A DNA stretch of 64,000 bases from Ruegeria aquimaris (GTDB lineage Bacteria > Pseudomonadota > Alphaproteobacteria > Rhodobacterales > Rhodobacteraceae), in assembly GCF_025751555.1 (NCBI RefSeq), contig NZ_JAOWLB010000009.1, positions 62,001-126,000 of the forward strand, read 5' to 3'. Positions 9,081 to 18,077 of this stretch are shown here, piece by piece. Positions within the stretch are counted from its first letter, which is position 1; each line of letters starts with the position of its first letter. The position numbers were made by a program, and so were the translations under genes. The notes under the pieces are model-generated. The model was not told the DNA's origin. It ran no database searches and saw nothing but the letters and a program-made list of their open reading frames with translations.

Positions 9081-9422
9081 ATGCCGGAACCGCTTGACGA
9101 CGTCTTTGCTGCCCTTGCCGACCCTACAAGGCGCGCCATCCTCGCGATGCTGCTCGAGGATGACATGGCCGTGACCGATGTCGCCGAACCCTTTGAGATG
9201 TCTCTGGCCGCGATCTCGAAGCATCTAGTCATCCTGACCCGCGCCGGGCTGATCAGCCAGGAGAAGCGGGGCCGGGTGAAATGGTGCAAGCTGGAGCCGG
9301 ACTCGCTGCGCGCGGCCAGCGTCTGGATGCAAGGATTCGGCCAGTTCGAACCGGTCAACCTGGATGCGTTCGAAAGGTTCCTGGAAACCGAGCTGGGCGA
9401 AGACGCCCAGCCCGACAGCTAG
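9081..9422 (+). CDS. ArsR/SdpR-family transcriptional regulator
   Basis: 113 aa. It begins MPEPLDDVFAALADPTRRAIL, the standard start of non-metal ArsR regulators, followed by the winged-helix recognition region (MSLAAISKHLVILTRAGLI) and the wing (KRGRVKWCKL). There is no CVC metal site, so it is likely a redox- or ligand-independent repressor of the SdpR kind. An in-frame ATG at 9042 would add 13 residues but lies inside the operator palindrome. The usual SRPBCC partner gene is absent; the next gene is convergent. Confidence 0.85.
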   Translation: MPEPLDDVFAALADPTRRAILAMLLEDDMAVTDVAEPFEMSLAAISKHLVILTRAGLISQEKRGRVKWCKLEPDSLRAASVWMQGFGQFEPVNLDAFERFLETELGEDAQPDS

Positions 9423-9434
9423 GTGCCAACCCGG

Positions 9435-10340
9435 TCAGACCGCCGCCTTGCGGACCGGGCTTTCCAGCAGCATGATCAGCGCGACCACCGTCATGGCGAT
9501 ACCGATCAGAACCAGACCCGTCGGCACACCATTGCCCAGCGCGGTCTCCCAGCAGATCACCCAGCTTGGCGTCAGATAGGTGTAGGCCATCACCTTGGCC
9601 GAAGGCAGCCGGAGCGTTGCGTATTGCAACAGCACAAATGTCATGGCGCTGGCGCAGATCGACACATAGAGAAGCCCAATCCAAACGATCGGGGGCAAAT
9701 GCATCCAATCGGTCGCACGGATGTCCTGCCATCCATAGACCGTCAGGATCACGCAGCCTGCGACCAGCATCCCCAGCGTGAAGACGACCGCTGGCTCACC
9801 ACGGTTCAGCTTGCGCACCATCGGCGTGTAGACTGCATGTGCGACGCAGCCCCAGAAATAGATGATTTCTCCCTGACCGATCTCAAAGGCACGAAAGGCG
9901 GCCCAATCGGCGCGAAAGATCACCCAAAGCGCCCCGGTTGCGCCGATGGCAAGCGCCAGCGCCATACGGGCGGTGGTGACCTGTTGCAGCAGAAACCACC
10001 CCGCCAGCGCCGAAAGGATCGGGGTCAGGGTAAAGACCGCCGCCGCGCTGACCGGAGGTGCGGTCTTCAAGCCTTCGAACATCATCACGAAATAGGCGGC
10101 AAAGAGGCCCCCCAGAACGAAGTAGCGCCAAGGCGCGCGCAGCGCGCCGCGTGGCACGCCGGTGGTGAGCGAAGCAACCGCCGCGATCACCATCGCGGCC
10201 AGGGCAAACCGGGCTGCGTTCAGGGCCGCTGGCGCAATCTCGTTGGCGACCATGGAACCGAGGGAAAAGCTGCCCGCGACCAGCGCCGAAAAGCACAACA
10301 TCGCAAGATGCCCGCGCCCTTCGGGGCTTAACCCACCCAA
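9435..10340 (-). CDS. EamA/DMT-superfamily transporter
   Basis: The 301-aa inner membrane protein has about ten hydrophobic segments in two EamA halves, as in RhaT/YdcZ-type metabolite exporters. The substrate is unknown. It starts with TTG 10340, exactly 7 nt after a perfect AGGAGG that lies inside the end of the upstream lysR gene. The 13-bp overlap implies translational coupling. A later ATG (10301) would lose part of the first helix leader. Confidence 0.85.
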   Translation of the reverse strand: MGGLSPEGRGHLAMLCFSALVAGSFSLGSMVANEIAPAALNAARFALAAMVIAAVASLTTGVPRGALRAPWRYFVLGGLFAAYFVMMFEGLKTAPPVSAAAVFTLTPILSALAGWFLLQQVTTARMALALAIGATGALWVIFRADWAAFRAFEIGQGEIIYFWGCVAHAVYTPMVRKLNRGEPAVVFTLGMLVAGCVILTVYGWQDIRATDWMHLPPIVWIGLLYVSICASAMTFVLLQYATLRLPSAKVMAYTYLTPSWVICWETALGNGVPTGLVLIGIAMTVVALIMLLESPVRKAAV

Positions 10341-11206
10341 GATTGCGCCTCCTGCTTAAGAAACTTGAGAAAGCTCTGAACCTTGGGCGTCCGATGCAGG
10401 TCGACATGCGTCACCAGCCAAAGCTTGCCCGCCCATTCGTCCTGGGGCGGCATCATCTCTATCAAATCGGGATGCCGCAGCGCCTCCCAGCGCGACACAA
10501 AGCCTATACCAGCCCCGGCAAGAACGGCCTGCTGGATCGCGGCATTGTCCGAACACCGGAACACGATCTTGTCCGCCGGAGCGTTCTGCCTAAGCCAGAT
10601 ATGGAACGGCGCCCGGCTGTTTTCATCATCGGTTCCGACAAAGACATGGTTCTTCATGTCTTCCGCTCCTCCAAGGCTGCCGTGGCGCTCGACATAATCC
10701 TTGCTGGCATAAAATCCCGCTTCCTGAGACACAAATGGCTGAACCACATTGTCCGGTTGGTCCGGCACCTTTCCGGCCCGGATCGCCACATGCGCCTCGC
10801 CATATTCCAGACGGAACAGTCTGGCCCCCGTCAGAAACCGCACGATCAATCCGGGATGCTGGCGCTGAAACGCGGTCAGCACCGGCACCACCAATGGCGC
10901 CAGCGACTCGAGCGATGTCACGACCAGTTCACCCGAGACATCGTCTCCGACTCCCTTCAGGCGGCCAACCAGCTGGTTGAACTGGTCATCCGTGGCCTGC
11001 GCCACCCGCAACAGATCCTGACCGGCCTCTGTCGGCGTGTAGCCCCGGGCATGCCGCTGGAACAGCTTTACGCCCAGCCGCGCCTCAAGCGCGTCGATAT
11101 GGCGGATGACGGTGGCGTGATGCACCCCCAACACCTCTGCCGCACCGCTTACCGTCCCCATCCGGGCCACCTGATAAGCGGTTCGAACCTCGTCCCAATT
11201 TTCCAT
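10328..11206 (-). CDS. LysR-family transcriptional regulator
   Basis: 292 aa with an N-terminal HTH (residues about 4-62: VRTAYQVARMGTVSGAAEVLGVHHATVIRHIDALE) and a periplasmic-binding-protein-like effector domain. It is divergent from the azoreductase gene (116-bp gap) and cotranscribed with an EamA exporter. This layout suggests control of both in response to a quinone, azo or related compound. Effector unknown. Confidence 0.88.
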   Translation of the reverse strand: MENWDEVRTAYQVARMGTVSGAAEVLGVHHATVIRHIDALEARLGVKLFQRHARGYTPTEAGQDLLRVAQATDDQFNQLVGRLKGVGDDVSGELVVTSLESLAPLVVPVLTAFQRQHPGLIVRFLTGARLFRLEYGEAHVAIRAGKVPDQPDNVVQPFVSQEAGFYASKDYVERHGSLGGAEDMKNHVFVGTDDENSRAPFHIWLRQNAPADKIVFRCSDNAAIQQAVLAGAGIGFVSRWEALRHPDLIEMMPPQDEWAGKLWLVTHVDLHRTPKVQSFLKFLKQEAQSWVG

Positions 11207-11322
11207 TCGACAATTTATCCATCTGTGCGCACATCAACATGTGATGTGATTTTTCACGCGTTGCGTTCACATTTGCAATAACCAATTTCCCCCTATCGCA
11301 TCTAAACCTCGAAGGGGTTCTC

Positions 11323-11904
11323 ATGACACAGACTGTTCTGCATATCGACGCATCCGCCCGCCGCCAGGGATCGACAACCCGAGAGCTCTCGGGAGACATC
11401 GTCAGGCGGCTTACCCCGGCGCGCATTATCCGCCGCGACTTGTCCACCCCCCTCCCCCTGCTGACCGAAGCTTGGGTGAACGCCAACTTTACCCCTGCTG
11501 ACAGCCGGACCGAAGAGCAGCGCAAGACACTGGCGCTGTCCGATCAGCTGGTACAGGAGTTGAAAGACGCCGACACGATCGTCATCGGCCTGCCTATCTA
11601 CAACTTCTCGGTTCCGGCCGCGTTCAAGGCCTGGATCGACCTTGTCGCGCGCGCAGGTGTGACCTTTGCCTACTCCGAAAACGGCCCCAAGGGTCTCTTG
11701 ACCGGGAAACGGGTGATCCTGGCGGTAGCGTCCGGCGGAACTCAGGTAGACTCCGACATCGACTTTGCCACGGGCTATGTCCGCCATGTGCTGGGGTTCA
11801 TCGGCATCACCGATGTTAGTGTAGTCGCCGCGGATCGCATGGCCGTGGATCCCGAGGCCGCGCTGACCGCAGCCCGGACCAAGATCGGTCAGCTCGCCGC
11901 CTGA
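11323..11904 (+). CDS. azoR: FMN-dependent NADH-azoreductase / flavodoxin-fold oxidoreductase
   Basis: 193 aa. The flavodoxin-like fold has the FMN phosphate loop near the N-terminus (IDASARRQGSTTREL), the catalytic-site motif LPIYNFSVPAAFKAWIDL, and the ASGGTQ loop. AzoR enzymes reduce quinones and azo dyes with NADH, giving protection from electrophiles. GAAGGGG precedes ATG 11323. The divergent LysR gene is the likely regulator. Confidence 0.85.
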   Translation: MTQTVLHIDASARRQGSTTRELSGDIVRRLTPARIIRRDLSTPLPLLTEAWVNANFTPADSRTEEQRKTLALSDQLVQELKDADTIVIGLPIYNFSVPAAFKAWIDLVARAGVTFAYSENGPKGLLTGKRVILAVASGGTQVDSDIDFATGYVRHVLGFIGITDVSVVAADRMAVDPEAALTAARTKIGQLAA

Positions 11905-11974
11905 CCGCTCTGGCAATTGTCGGCGCCGCGCGCAATGATCGCGTGCGGCGCAGATGATCCGAGAGGGAACGGGC

Positions 11975-12721
11975 ATGAAGAAGATAGGAATCCTGGGTGG
12001 CGTCGGCTGGCCCTCGACCATCGACTATTATCGCGCCATCGCCGAAGGTGCCGGACGGTTCTTTGCCAACCGGGGGCACACCGCGCCCCTGCCTATCCCG
12101 CGCATGACCATCGAATCGGTCACGCAATCCCAGACACGCGCCCTGCGCGGCCGCGCCGGTGACGAGCGCAGCTGGTCCGGCTTTGACGCGGTGTTCCGCG
12201 ATGCCTTGCTGACCCTCCAGACTGCCGGCTGCGATTTCGCCATCATCGCCTCGAACACGCCGCACGCCCGGCTGCACGCGATCCGGCTGGGGGTCTCTAT
12301 GCCGATCCTGTCGATACTCGACGCAACTGCCGAGGCCACGGCCCAAACCGGTCTGACCCGCGCGCTGGTTCTGGGAACGACCGTGACCATGCAGGCCCGT
12401 GACTATGCAAATACCTTGGCCCGCTTCGGCATCGTGGCCAATGACCCGTTGGATGACGCCGAGATTTCCGAGATGCAGGCCCTGATCGACGAAGACCTCT
12501 ATGCCGGTGTTTCACCGCGTGCGCGCGACAGGCTGCTTGCCTTTTGCGACCGCAATGCCGCTCCGGGCACCGCGATCCTGCTGGCCTGTACCGAATTGCC
12601 GCTGGCTTTTCCCGAACACACAGACGATGTGACCTTCAGCGCTGGAGGGCATCTGTTCGTCAACCCCTCGGCGGCACATGTTGCCGCCGCGTTGCAACTA
12701 GCTCTTGAAGACGAAGCCTGA
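11975..12721 (+). CDS. Aspartate/glutamate racemase-family protein
   Basis: 248 aa. The N-terminal MKKIGILGGVGWPSTIDYY and the C-terminal ACTELPL motif place it in the Asp/Glu/hydantoin racemase superfamily. Of the two catalytic Cys positions, the second is present (ACTEL). The first, usually CNT, reads ASNTPHA, so it has Ser before Asn-Thr. This is as in YgeA-like enzymes, in which one Cys is replaced. The start is ATG 11975 because GAGAGGGA lies 6 nt upstream; an ATG at 11954 has no such site. Confidence 0.8.
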   Translation: MKKIGILGGVGWPSTIDYYRAIAEGAGRFFANRGHTAPLPIPRMTIESVTQSQTRALRGRAGDERSWSGFDAVFRDALLTLQTAGCDFAIIASNTPHARLHAIRLGVSMPILSILDATAEATAQTGLTRALVLGTTVTMQARDYANTLARFGIVANDPLDDAEISEMQALIDEDLYAGVSPRARDRLLAFCDRNAAPGTAILLACTELPLAFPEHTDDVTFSAGGHLFVNPSAAHVAAALQLALEDEA

Positions 12722-12725
12722 TGGT

Positions 12726-13283
12726 TCAGGCATGCCCGGCGCTGGCCGAGAGCAGCAGCGCATCTATTCCCAGCGTCTTCAGCGCAGCCTCCCATTTATC
12801 CCCGTCCGGCGTGTTGAAAACCAGATCGCTGTCGGCATCGGCAGTAAGCCACCCATTGTCAGAGATTTCCGCCTCCAACTGCCCCGGACCCCAACCGGAA
12901 TAGCCAAGCATCAGCGCCTTTCGCGCCGGGCCCCGCCCGTTTGCAATGTCTTCCAGAATGTCGAGCGTCGCAGTCATGCTGAACCCGTCCGAAACCTTCA
13001 GAGAATGCAGGTTTGCCGCGTAGTCGGACGAGTGCAACACAAAACCCCGCCCGGTCTCGACCGGGCCACCGAACCGCACCGGAGACTTGGCGACGGCGGG
13101 GTCCTTGCAGGCCAGGTCCATCTGTTCCAAGAGTTCGGCCAGGCGCAGATCAGCGGGTTTGTTGACAATCAGACCCATTGCGCCATCCGTGTCATGGCTG
13201 CACATGAAGATGACCGAGCGGTCAAATCGAGGGTCGCCCATACCCGGCATGGCGATCAGCAGTTTTCCGGTCAGATCCAGCAT
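12726..13283 (-). CDS. YqgE/AlgH-family protein
   Basis: 185 aa. It has the family hallmarks LTGKLLIAMPGMGDPRF, FMCSHDTDGAMGLIVNKP, RFGGPVETGRGFVLHS and GYSGWGPGQLEAE. YqgE/AlgH proteins are small cytoplasmic proteins of unclear biochemical role, linked to alginate regulation in Pseudomonas. ATG 13283 gives the canonical start; the open frame extends upstream to 13370 but that part is not family-like. Confidence 0.93.
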   Translation of the reverse strand: MLDLTGKLLIAMPGMGDPRFDRSVIFMCSHDTDGAMGLIVNKPADLRLAELLEQMDLACKDPAVAKSPVRFGGPVETGRGFVLHSSDYAANLHSLKVSDGFSMTATLDILEDIANGRGPARKALMLGYSGWGPGQLEAEISDNGWLTADADSDLVFNTPDGDKWEAALKTLGIDALLLSASAGHA

Positions 13284-13424
13284 CGATAGTCGTGTCTCCT
13301 TGCCTGTCAACAATGGGGTCCGGGCGCGCGCGGCGCAAGCCGTTGCCTGACAGCCGCGCGGAAATTGCACAGCCTGAACCGATCGTGACTTGGCAAACGT
13401 CGGTTACGGGGCCATCTTTGCCGC

Positions 13425-14237
13425 ATGAACCGCATCTTGTTCGGCGCGCTCGCGCTTGCCTCGCTCAGCTTTTCGGTGGCTGGTACCTCCAGGGCGACCA
13501 GCCTTGACGATCTTGTGCAGGTCGAAATCCTCGACGGCGGCATGACCGCGCGCGGTACCGTTCTGGGCGCGATCCGGCTTACCCTTGCGGACGGCTGGAA
13601 AACCTATTGGCGCGCGCCGGGCGAGGCGGGCATTCCGCCCAGTTTCAACTGGCGCGGGTCGCGCAATGTCGGGGAGTTGACGATCACTTGGCCTGCGCCG
13701 CATGTGTTCGAGCAAAGCGGGCTGCGGTCGATCGGGTACAAGGATCAGGTGGTCCTGCCGATCGAGATCACCCCCCGGAAAGCGGGGCAACCGGTGCGTC
13801 TCAAGGGTGAGATGGAGTTTGGTGTCTGCAAGGACATTTGCGTGCCCGCAAGCCGGGGCATTGACCACACGCTTGATGCCGAGGCGCCGCGCAACCCGGC
13901 GATTGCCGCGGCGCTCGCGCAACGACCCTACTCGGCCAGCGAGGCCGGTGTCCGCTCTGCAACCTGTCGGCTGGTGCCCACCGGCAATGGCATGCAGATC
14001 GAGGCCGAGATCGCCTTGCCCGATACCGGCGGCAGCGAACTGGCCGTTTTCGAACCCAGCGATCCCTCCCTTTGGGCCACCGAGGCCGAGACGCGCCGTC
14101 AGGGAAACACGCTCTATGCCCGGTCCGAGATTCTGAACGCCACCGGCGGCGCCTTCGCGCTTGACCGGTCGCAGATGCGGATCACCGTGCTTGGCAGCAA
14201 ACATGCGGTCGACATCATCGGCTGTCAGCCGGGGTAA
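13425..14237 (+). CDS. Periplasmic DsbD N-terminal-domain-like protein
   Basis: 270 aa. A signal peptide (residues 1-24) is followed by a DsbD-alpha/DsbC-like immunoglobulin-type domain with the line GWKTYWRAPGEAGIPPSF and a cysteine pair GVCKDICVPA. This domain normally receives electrons from a transmembrane thiol transporter. Here it is a stand-alone exported protein without the membrane and thioredoxin domains of DsbD. A partner CcdA/DsbD membrane protein must be elsewhere. A Nudix gene follows after 3 bp. Confidence 0.82.
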   Translation: MNRILFGALALASLSFSVAGTSRATSLDDLVQVEILDGGMTARGTVLGAIRLTLADGWKTYWRAPGEAGIPPSFNWRGSRNVGELTITWPAPHVFEQSGLRSIGYKDQVVLPIEITPRKAGQPVRLKGEMEFGVCKDICVPASRGIDHTLDAEAPRNPAIAAALAQRPYSASEAGVRSATCRLVPTGNGMQIEAEIALPDTGGSELAVFEPSDPSLWATEAETRRQGNTLYARSEILNATGGAFALDRSQMRITVLGSKHAVDIIGCQPG

Positions 14238-14240
14238 CCT

Positions 14241-14660
14241 ATGCAGCAACGGCCGCTGATCGGCGCCCTCGCCGTTGTTCTTCATGACGATCATGTTCTG
14301 CTCGCCCAGCGCGGCAAGGATCCGGGCCGTGGCCTGTGGGGCTTCCCCGGCGGCCATGTGGAATGGGGCGAGACCGTGCGCGACGCCGCCATTCGCGAGC
14401 TGTTCGAGGAGACAGGTATCAGCGCCCGCCCACAGCGCTACCTTACGCATTTCGACCTGATCCGGCGCGGTGACAGTGGAGAGACGTTGGTGCACTACCT
14501 GTTGGTCAGTGTTCTATGCCGTTATGTCGAGGGCGACCCGCGCGGCGGCGACGACGCGCTGGATGCCAGATGGGTGCATGTCGAAGATGTCCGGCAAGGG
14601 ACATTGCCCTTGCTGGACCGGGTCGCAGAACTGTTGAGCATCGCCCAGCGCGAAGGATAA
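14241..14660 (+). CDS. Nudix hydrolase
   Basis: 139 aa. A full Nudix box (GX5EX7REUXEEXGU) spans residues 38-60, with G38, E44, R52, E53, E56, E57 and G59 in place. It hydrolyses nucleoside diphosphate-linked compounds, with Mg held by the box glutamates; the ADP-ribose/NUDT-like substrate is not deducible. It follows the DsbD-like gene after 3 bp, so it is likely in the same transcript. Confidence 0.9.
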   Translation: MQQRPLIGALAVVLHDDHVLLAQRGKDPGRGLWGFPGGHVEWGETVRDAAIRELFEETGISARPQRYLTHFDLIRRGDSGETLVHYLLVSVLCRYVEGDPRGGDDALDARWVHVEDVRQGTLPLLDRVAELLSIAQREG

Positions 14661-14670
14661 GTTCGGCGGT

Positions 14671-17600
14671 CTATTGCGGCTGGCGACCGCGCCGACGGGC
14701 GAACAATGCGCTCGAGACCGCCATCGTCAACAGCATCAAGGCAAATGCACCCGTCACGAACAGGGCCATGCCTGCCACCATGGGGGGCCGGTCCGCGATT
14801 TGCGGCAGCGATTCGACAAGGCGCTGAGGCAGGGTGCCAAAGACCACCGGCCAAACAACGGTTGCGCCAAGCCAGCCAAGCGTCGCGCCGCCGCAGGCGA
14901 CAACCGCCCAGCGCGCCAACCTGTCCGGTCCGCGCAGCGCACGCTTCAGCGCGGTCAGGGGCCGGACCACATCGCGCTGAATTGCCAGCAGGGCCGGCAC
15001 AACCAGCAGCACGAGCAGCACACCAAACCCCAGCCCGTAGACCAGAGTGATCACGGTCGGTTTCAGGAATTGCGCCTGTTGCGAGCTCTCATACAGCAGC
15101 GGCGCAAGGCCCAGCACCGTCGTGAGCGAGGTCAGCAGAACCGGCCGCAACCGATCCGCGGTACCGTCGATGATCGAGGGGATCAGTCCGCGCGTTTCGG
15201 CATATTCGTCAATCGTCGTCACCAGAACGATCGAGTCGTTGATGATGATCCCGGTCATCCCCAACAACCCTACCACCGTGAACATGCTGAGCGGAACCTC
15301 CCAGATGTAATGACCCCAGATCGTGCCGACCAGCCCGAAGGGAATGATCGCCATCACCACCAGTGGCCGGGTCCAGCTGGCAAAGACCCAGGCCAGTACC
15401 AGGTAGATGCCGGTCAGGCACAGGATCAGGCCCGAGGCCGCCTCGGTCAGGAAGGTATCCTCTTGTTCGCTCAACCCCGCCAGCCGCCACTCGACCTGAC
15501 GTTCGCTGGCGATCCGTGGCAGGATCTCGGTTTCCAGCGCCGTCGAGATCTCGGCCGCCCGCGCCGGATCGTCTTCGGAAACATCCCCGGTTACCGAGAC
15601 AACCCGAATGCCGTTTTCCCGTTTCACGGTGGAAAACCCGGTGCGCTGAGTGACCGAAACGATATCGGCCAACGGAACATAGGTACCTTGCGGCGTCCGC
15701 ATCAAAGTCCGCTCCAGGAAATCGGCGGTCAGCTCGTTCTCTGGCAGCTCGACCCGGATCTGCGCGCTGCGTGGCCCGTCGGGATAGGTTGCCGCCTCGA
15801 TCCCGTTCAGCCGCGCCCTCAGCGCCCGGCCCAGCGCATCGACGGTAAAGCCCAGCGCCTGACCCTGCGCCGTCAGGTCCAATACGATCTCTTCCTTGTC
15901 ATAGCTCAGATCGTCCTCGACCGCCGAAACCTCCGGGTACCGCGACAGCGCGGTTTGCAGATCCTCAGCGGCCGATTTCAGCACCTGCGCCGAGGCGCCA
16001 TAGAACTGCACGTCAAGCGCATCGCCACCCGGCCCCGAACGCCAGCCACGAAAGCTCAGCGTCTCGACCTTGGGGTGGCGGTTCACGAAATCCTGCAACT
16101 CTCCGACAAAAGCAAAGCTGGAATAGGGGCGCTCATCGGCGTCGATCAATTCGATCGAGATCCCGCCCAGCAGATCCGCATCCTTGGTGTCGGCACCGGC
16201 CAGCCCGGGCCCCGCATTGCCGCCGATCTCGGCCATCACAAAGTCTATCGGGTTGCGGCCGTGGCGCTCTTCGTAGATGCGGCCAAGTTCCTCGGTGGCG
16301 CGCTGCAACTCGCGCATCATCGCCATCGTGTCGTCGCGGGTGGCGCCTTCAACCATGCTGAAATTACCGGTGACCGAGCCGCGTTCGGGCGCATTGAAAA
16401 ACCGCCATTGCACATCGCCGGTGATGAACAGCGCCGCCTGGCTGGCAAGAACCGTCACCGTGCCCGCCAGAACGACATAGCGCGCCCGCACGACCCAGCC
16501 CACGAAACGGCGGAACAGATGGTCGCGCAGCCAGCGAAACCCCCTGTTCACCACCCGGTTCGGCCAGTCGTACCAGTGCTCCTTGGCTGAATGCGCAATG
16601 GCATGGGACATGTGGTTGGGCAGGATCAGGAAACATTCAACCAGCGACGCGGCCAGCACGGCGATCACGGTAAAGGGGATATCCTTTATCAGATCGCCGA
16701 ACCGCCCTCCGATGAACACGAGGCCGAAAAACGCGATGATCGTGGTCAGCGTCGCGGCAAAGACCGGCATCGCCATGCGTCTTGCGGCGGTTTCCGCGGC
16801 CACGACCGGATGCTCCCCCAGCCTCCGCGCCCGGAAATCGGCATGCTCCCCGACCACGATGGCATCATCCACCACGATACCCAGCGTGATGATCAGCCCG
16901 AACAGCGACACCATGTTGATCGTGAGCCCGGCTGCATACATCAGGGCCACCGCCGCGAACATCGAGGCCGGGATACCCGCCGCCACCCAGAACGCCGTCC
17001 GCGCGTTCAGGAACAAGAACAGCAGCAGAACGACCAGTCCCAACCCGACAAGCCCGTTGTCGACCAGAATGTTCAGACGGTCGGTGATCGCTTCGGCCCG
17101 GGTCCGGATCAGATCCATGGTCACGCCCTGCGGCAGACCTGCCTCCATCACCTCGACCAGCTCTTCGACCTGATGCTGAACCTTGATCGCATCGCCCTGA
17201 TCCGACCGATCCACCCGGACCGACATCGCGGGCTGGTCCCCGACCCAATAGCTCCGGTTGCGCGTGACCCCTTCGACCCGGATCGTCGCCACATCCGAAA
17301 CACGCAGCTTGGACCCATCGGGGTTCGAGCGCAGGACGATCCCGCCGATCTCTTCGGGGCTGCGTTTTTCCACCCCGGTGCGGATGCGCGCGTTTGCTCC
17401 GGCCACATCGCCCGCCGGATCACCCGTGACCTCGGCCTCAATCGCCGTCGCGATTTCGGACATGGACACATCATTGGCGATCAGCTTGGCCGATGGCACT
17501 TCGACGACCGTGCGCGGCGCGGCCAGACCCCGGATCGTGGTCCGCGTCACCCCGATCTCGAACAGCCGGACGATCAGTTCATCGGTAAATCGCGCCAACT

Positions 17601-18072
17601 GCTCGGGCGAGACGGGCCCGGTGATGACAACATCGGTTACCCGATCCCGCCAGACCCCACGACGCACCGAGGGCTCCTCGGCATCCTCCGGCAATGTCGT
17701 TATTGCATCCACCGCCGCCTGCACGTCATCGGCGGCCTGCGCCATGTCCCAGCCGGGTTCGAATTCCAGCGTGACATCGGCGCGCCCCTCACGCGAGGTG
17801 GCTGTCGAGCTTTCCACGCCGTCGACCGCCAGCAAGGCAGGTTCCAGAACCTGCACGATGGCGCTGTCCACATCTTCGGGCCCGGCCCCTTCCCATTCGA
17901 CATTGACCGTCACGTTCTGCACGATCACATCGGGAAAGAACTGCGCCCGCATGTTCGGAATGGCCGCGGCGCCCAGCACCAGAAGGACCATAAGCAGCAG
18001 ATTCGCGGCAGTCCGATGGCGCGTGAAGTAGCTCAGAAGCCCGCCAGCGGCTTTGGGGATATCGCGGACCAT
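14671..18072 (-). CDS. RND-family efflux permease (AcrB/MdtF-like)
   Basis: The 1133-aa inner-membrane protein has the RND layout: one N-terminal helix, a large periplasmic loop, six helices, a second loop and six helices. Motifs include FGLIITLGIVVDDAIVVGEH (TM4, the proton relay Asp pair) and FTVVGLLGMTGIIINDSIVL in the second half. The C-terminus has an extra roughly 100-residue region with two further hydrophobic stretches, longer than classic AcrB. Encoded 5 bp after its membrane fusion protein. It probably exports hydrophobic compounds or drugs; no outer membrane gene is nearby. Confidence 0.93.
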   Translation of the reverse strand: MVRDIPKAAGGLLSYFTRHRTAANLLLMVLLVLGAAAIPNMRAQFFPDVIVQNVTVNVEWEGAGPEDVDSAIVQVLEPALLAVDGVESSTATSREGRADVTLEFEPGWDMAQAADDVQAAVDAITTLPEDAEEPSVRRGVWRDRVTDVVITGPVSPEQLARFTDELIVRLFEIGVTRTTIRGLAAPRTVVEVPSAKLIANDVSMSEIATAIEAEVTGDPAGDVAGANARIRTGVEKRSPEEIGGIVLRSNPDGSKLRVSDVATIRVEGVTRNRSYWVGDQPAMSVRVDRSDQGDAIKVQHQVEELVEVMEAGLPQGVTMDLIRTRAEAITDRLNILVDNGLVGLGLVVLLLFLFLNARTAFWVAAGIPASMFAAVALMYAAGLTINMVSLFGLIITLGIVVDDAIVVGEHADFRARRLGEHPVVAAETAARRMAMPVFAATLTTIIAFFGLVFIGGRFGDLIKDIPFTVIAVLAASLVECFLILPNHMSHAIAHSAKEHWYDWPNRVVNRGFRWLRDHLFRRFVGWVVRARYVVLAGTVTVLASQAALFITGDVQWRFFNAPERGSVTGNFSMVEGATRDDTMAMMRELQRATEELGRIYEERHGRNPIDFVMAEIGGNAGPGLAGADTKDADLLGGISIELIDADERPYSSFAFVGELQDFVNRHPKVETLSFRGWRSGPGGDALDVQFYGASAQVLKSAAEDLQTALSRYPEVSAVEDDLSYDKEEIVLDLTAQGQALGFTVDALGRALRARLNGIEAATYPDGPRSAQIRVELPENELTADFLERTLMRTPQGTYVPLADIVSVTQRTGFSTVKRENGIRVVSVTGDVSEDDPARAAEISTALETEILPRIASERQVEWRLAGLSEQEDTFLTEAASGLILCLTGIYLVLAWVFASWTRPLVVMAIIPFGLVGTIWGHYIWEVPLSMFTVVGLLGMTGIIINDSIVLVTTIDEYAETRGLIPSIIDGTADRLRPVLLTSLTTVLGLAPLLYESSQQAQFLKPTVITLVYGLGFGVLLVLLVVPALLAIQRDVVRPLTALKRALRGPDRLARWAVVACGGATLGWLGATVVWPVVFGTLPQRLVESLPQIADRPPMVAGMALFVTGAFALMLLTMAVSSALFARRRGRQPQ

Positions 18073-18077
18073 GCCGG

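Noticed and set aside
9430-9459. Hairpin CCCGGTC...GACCGGG as a terminator after ArsR
   Set aside because: It overlaps the end of the convergent EamA gene and has a 16-nt loop with no strong U-run; too weak to list.
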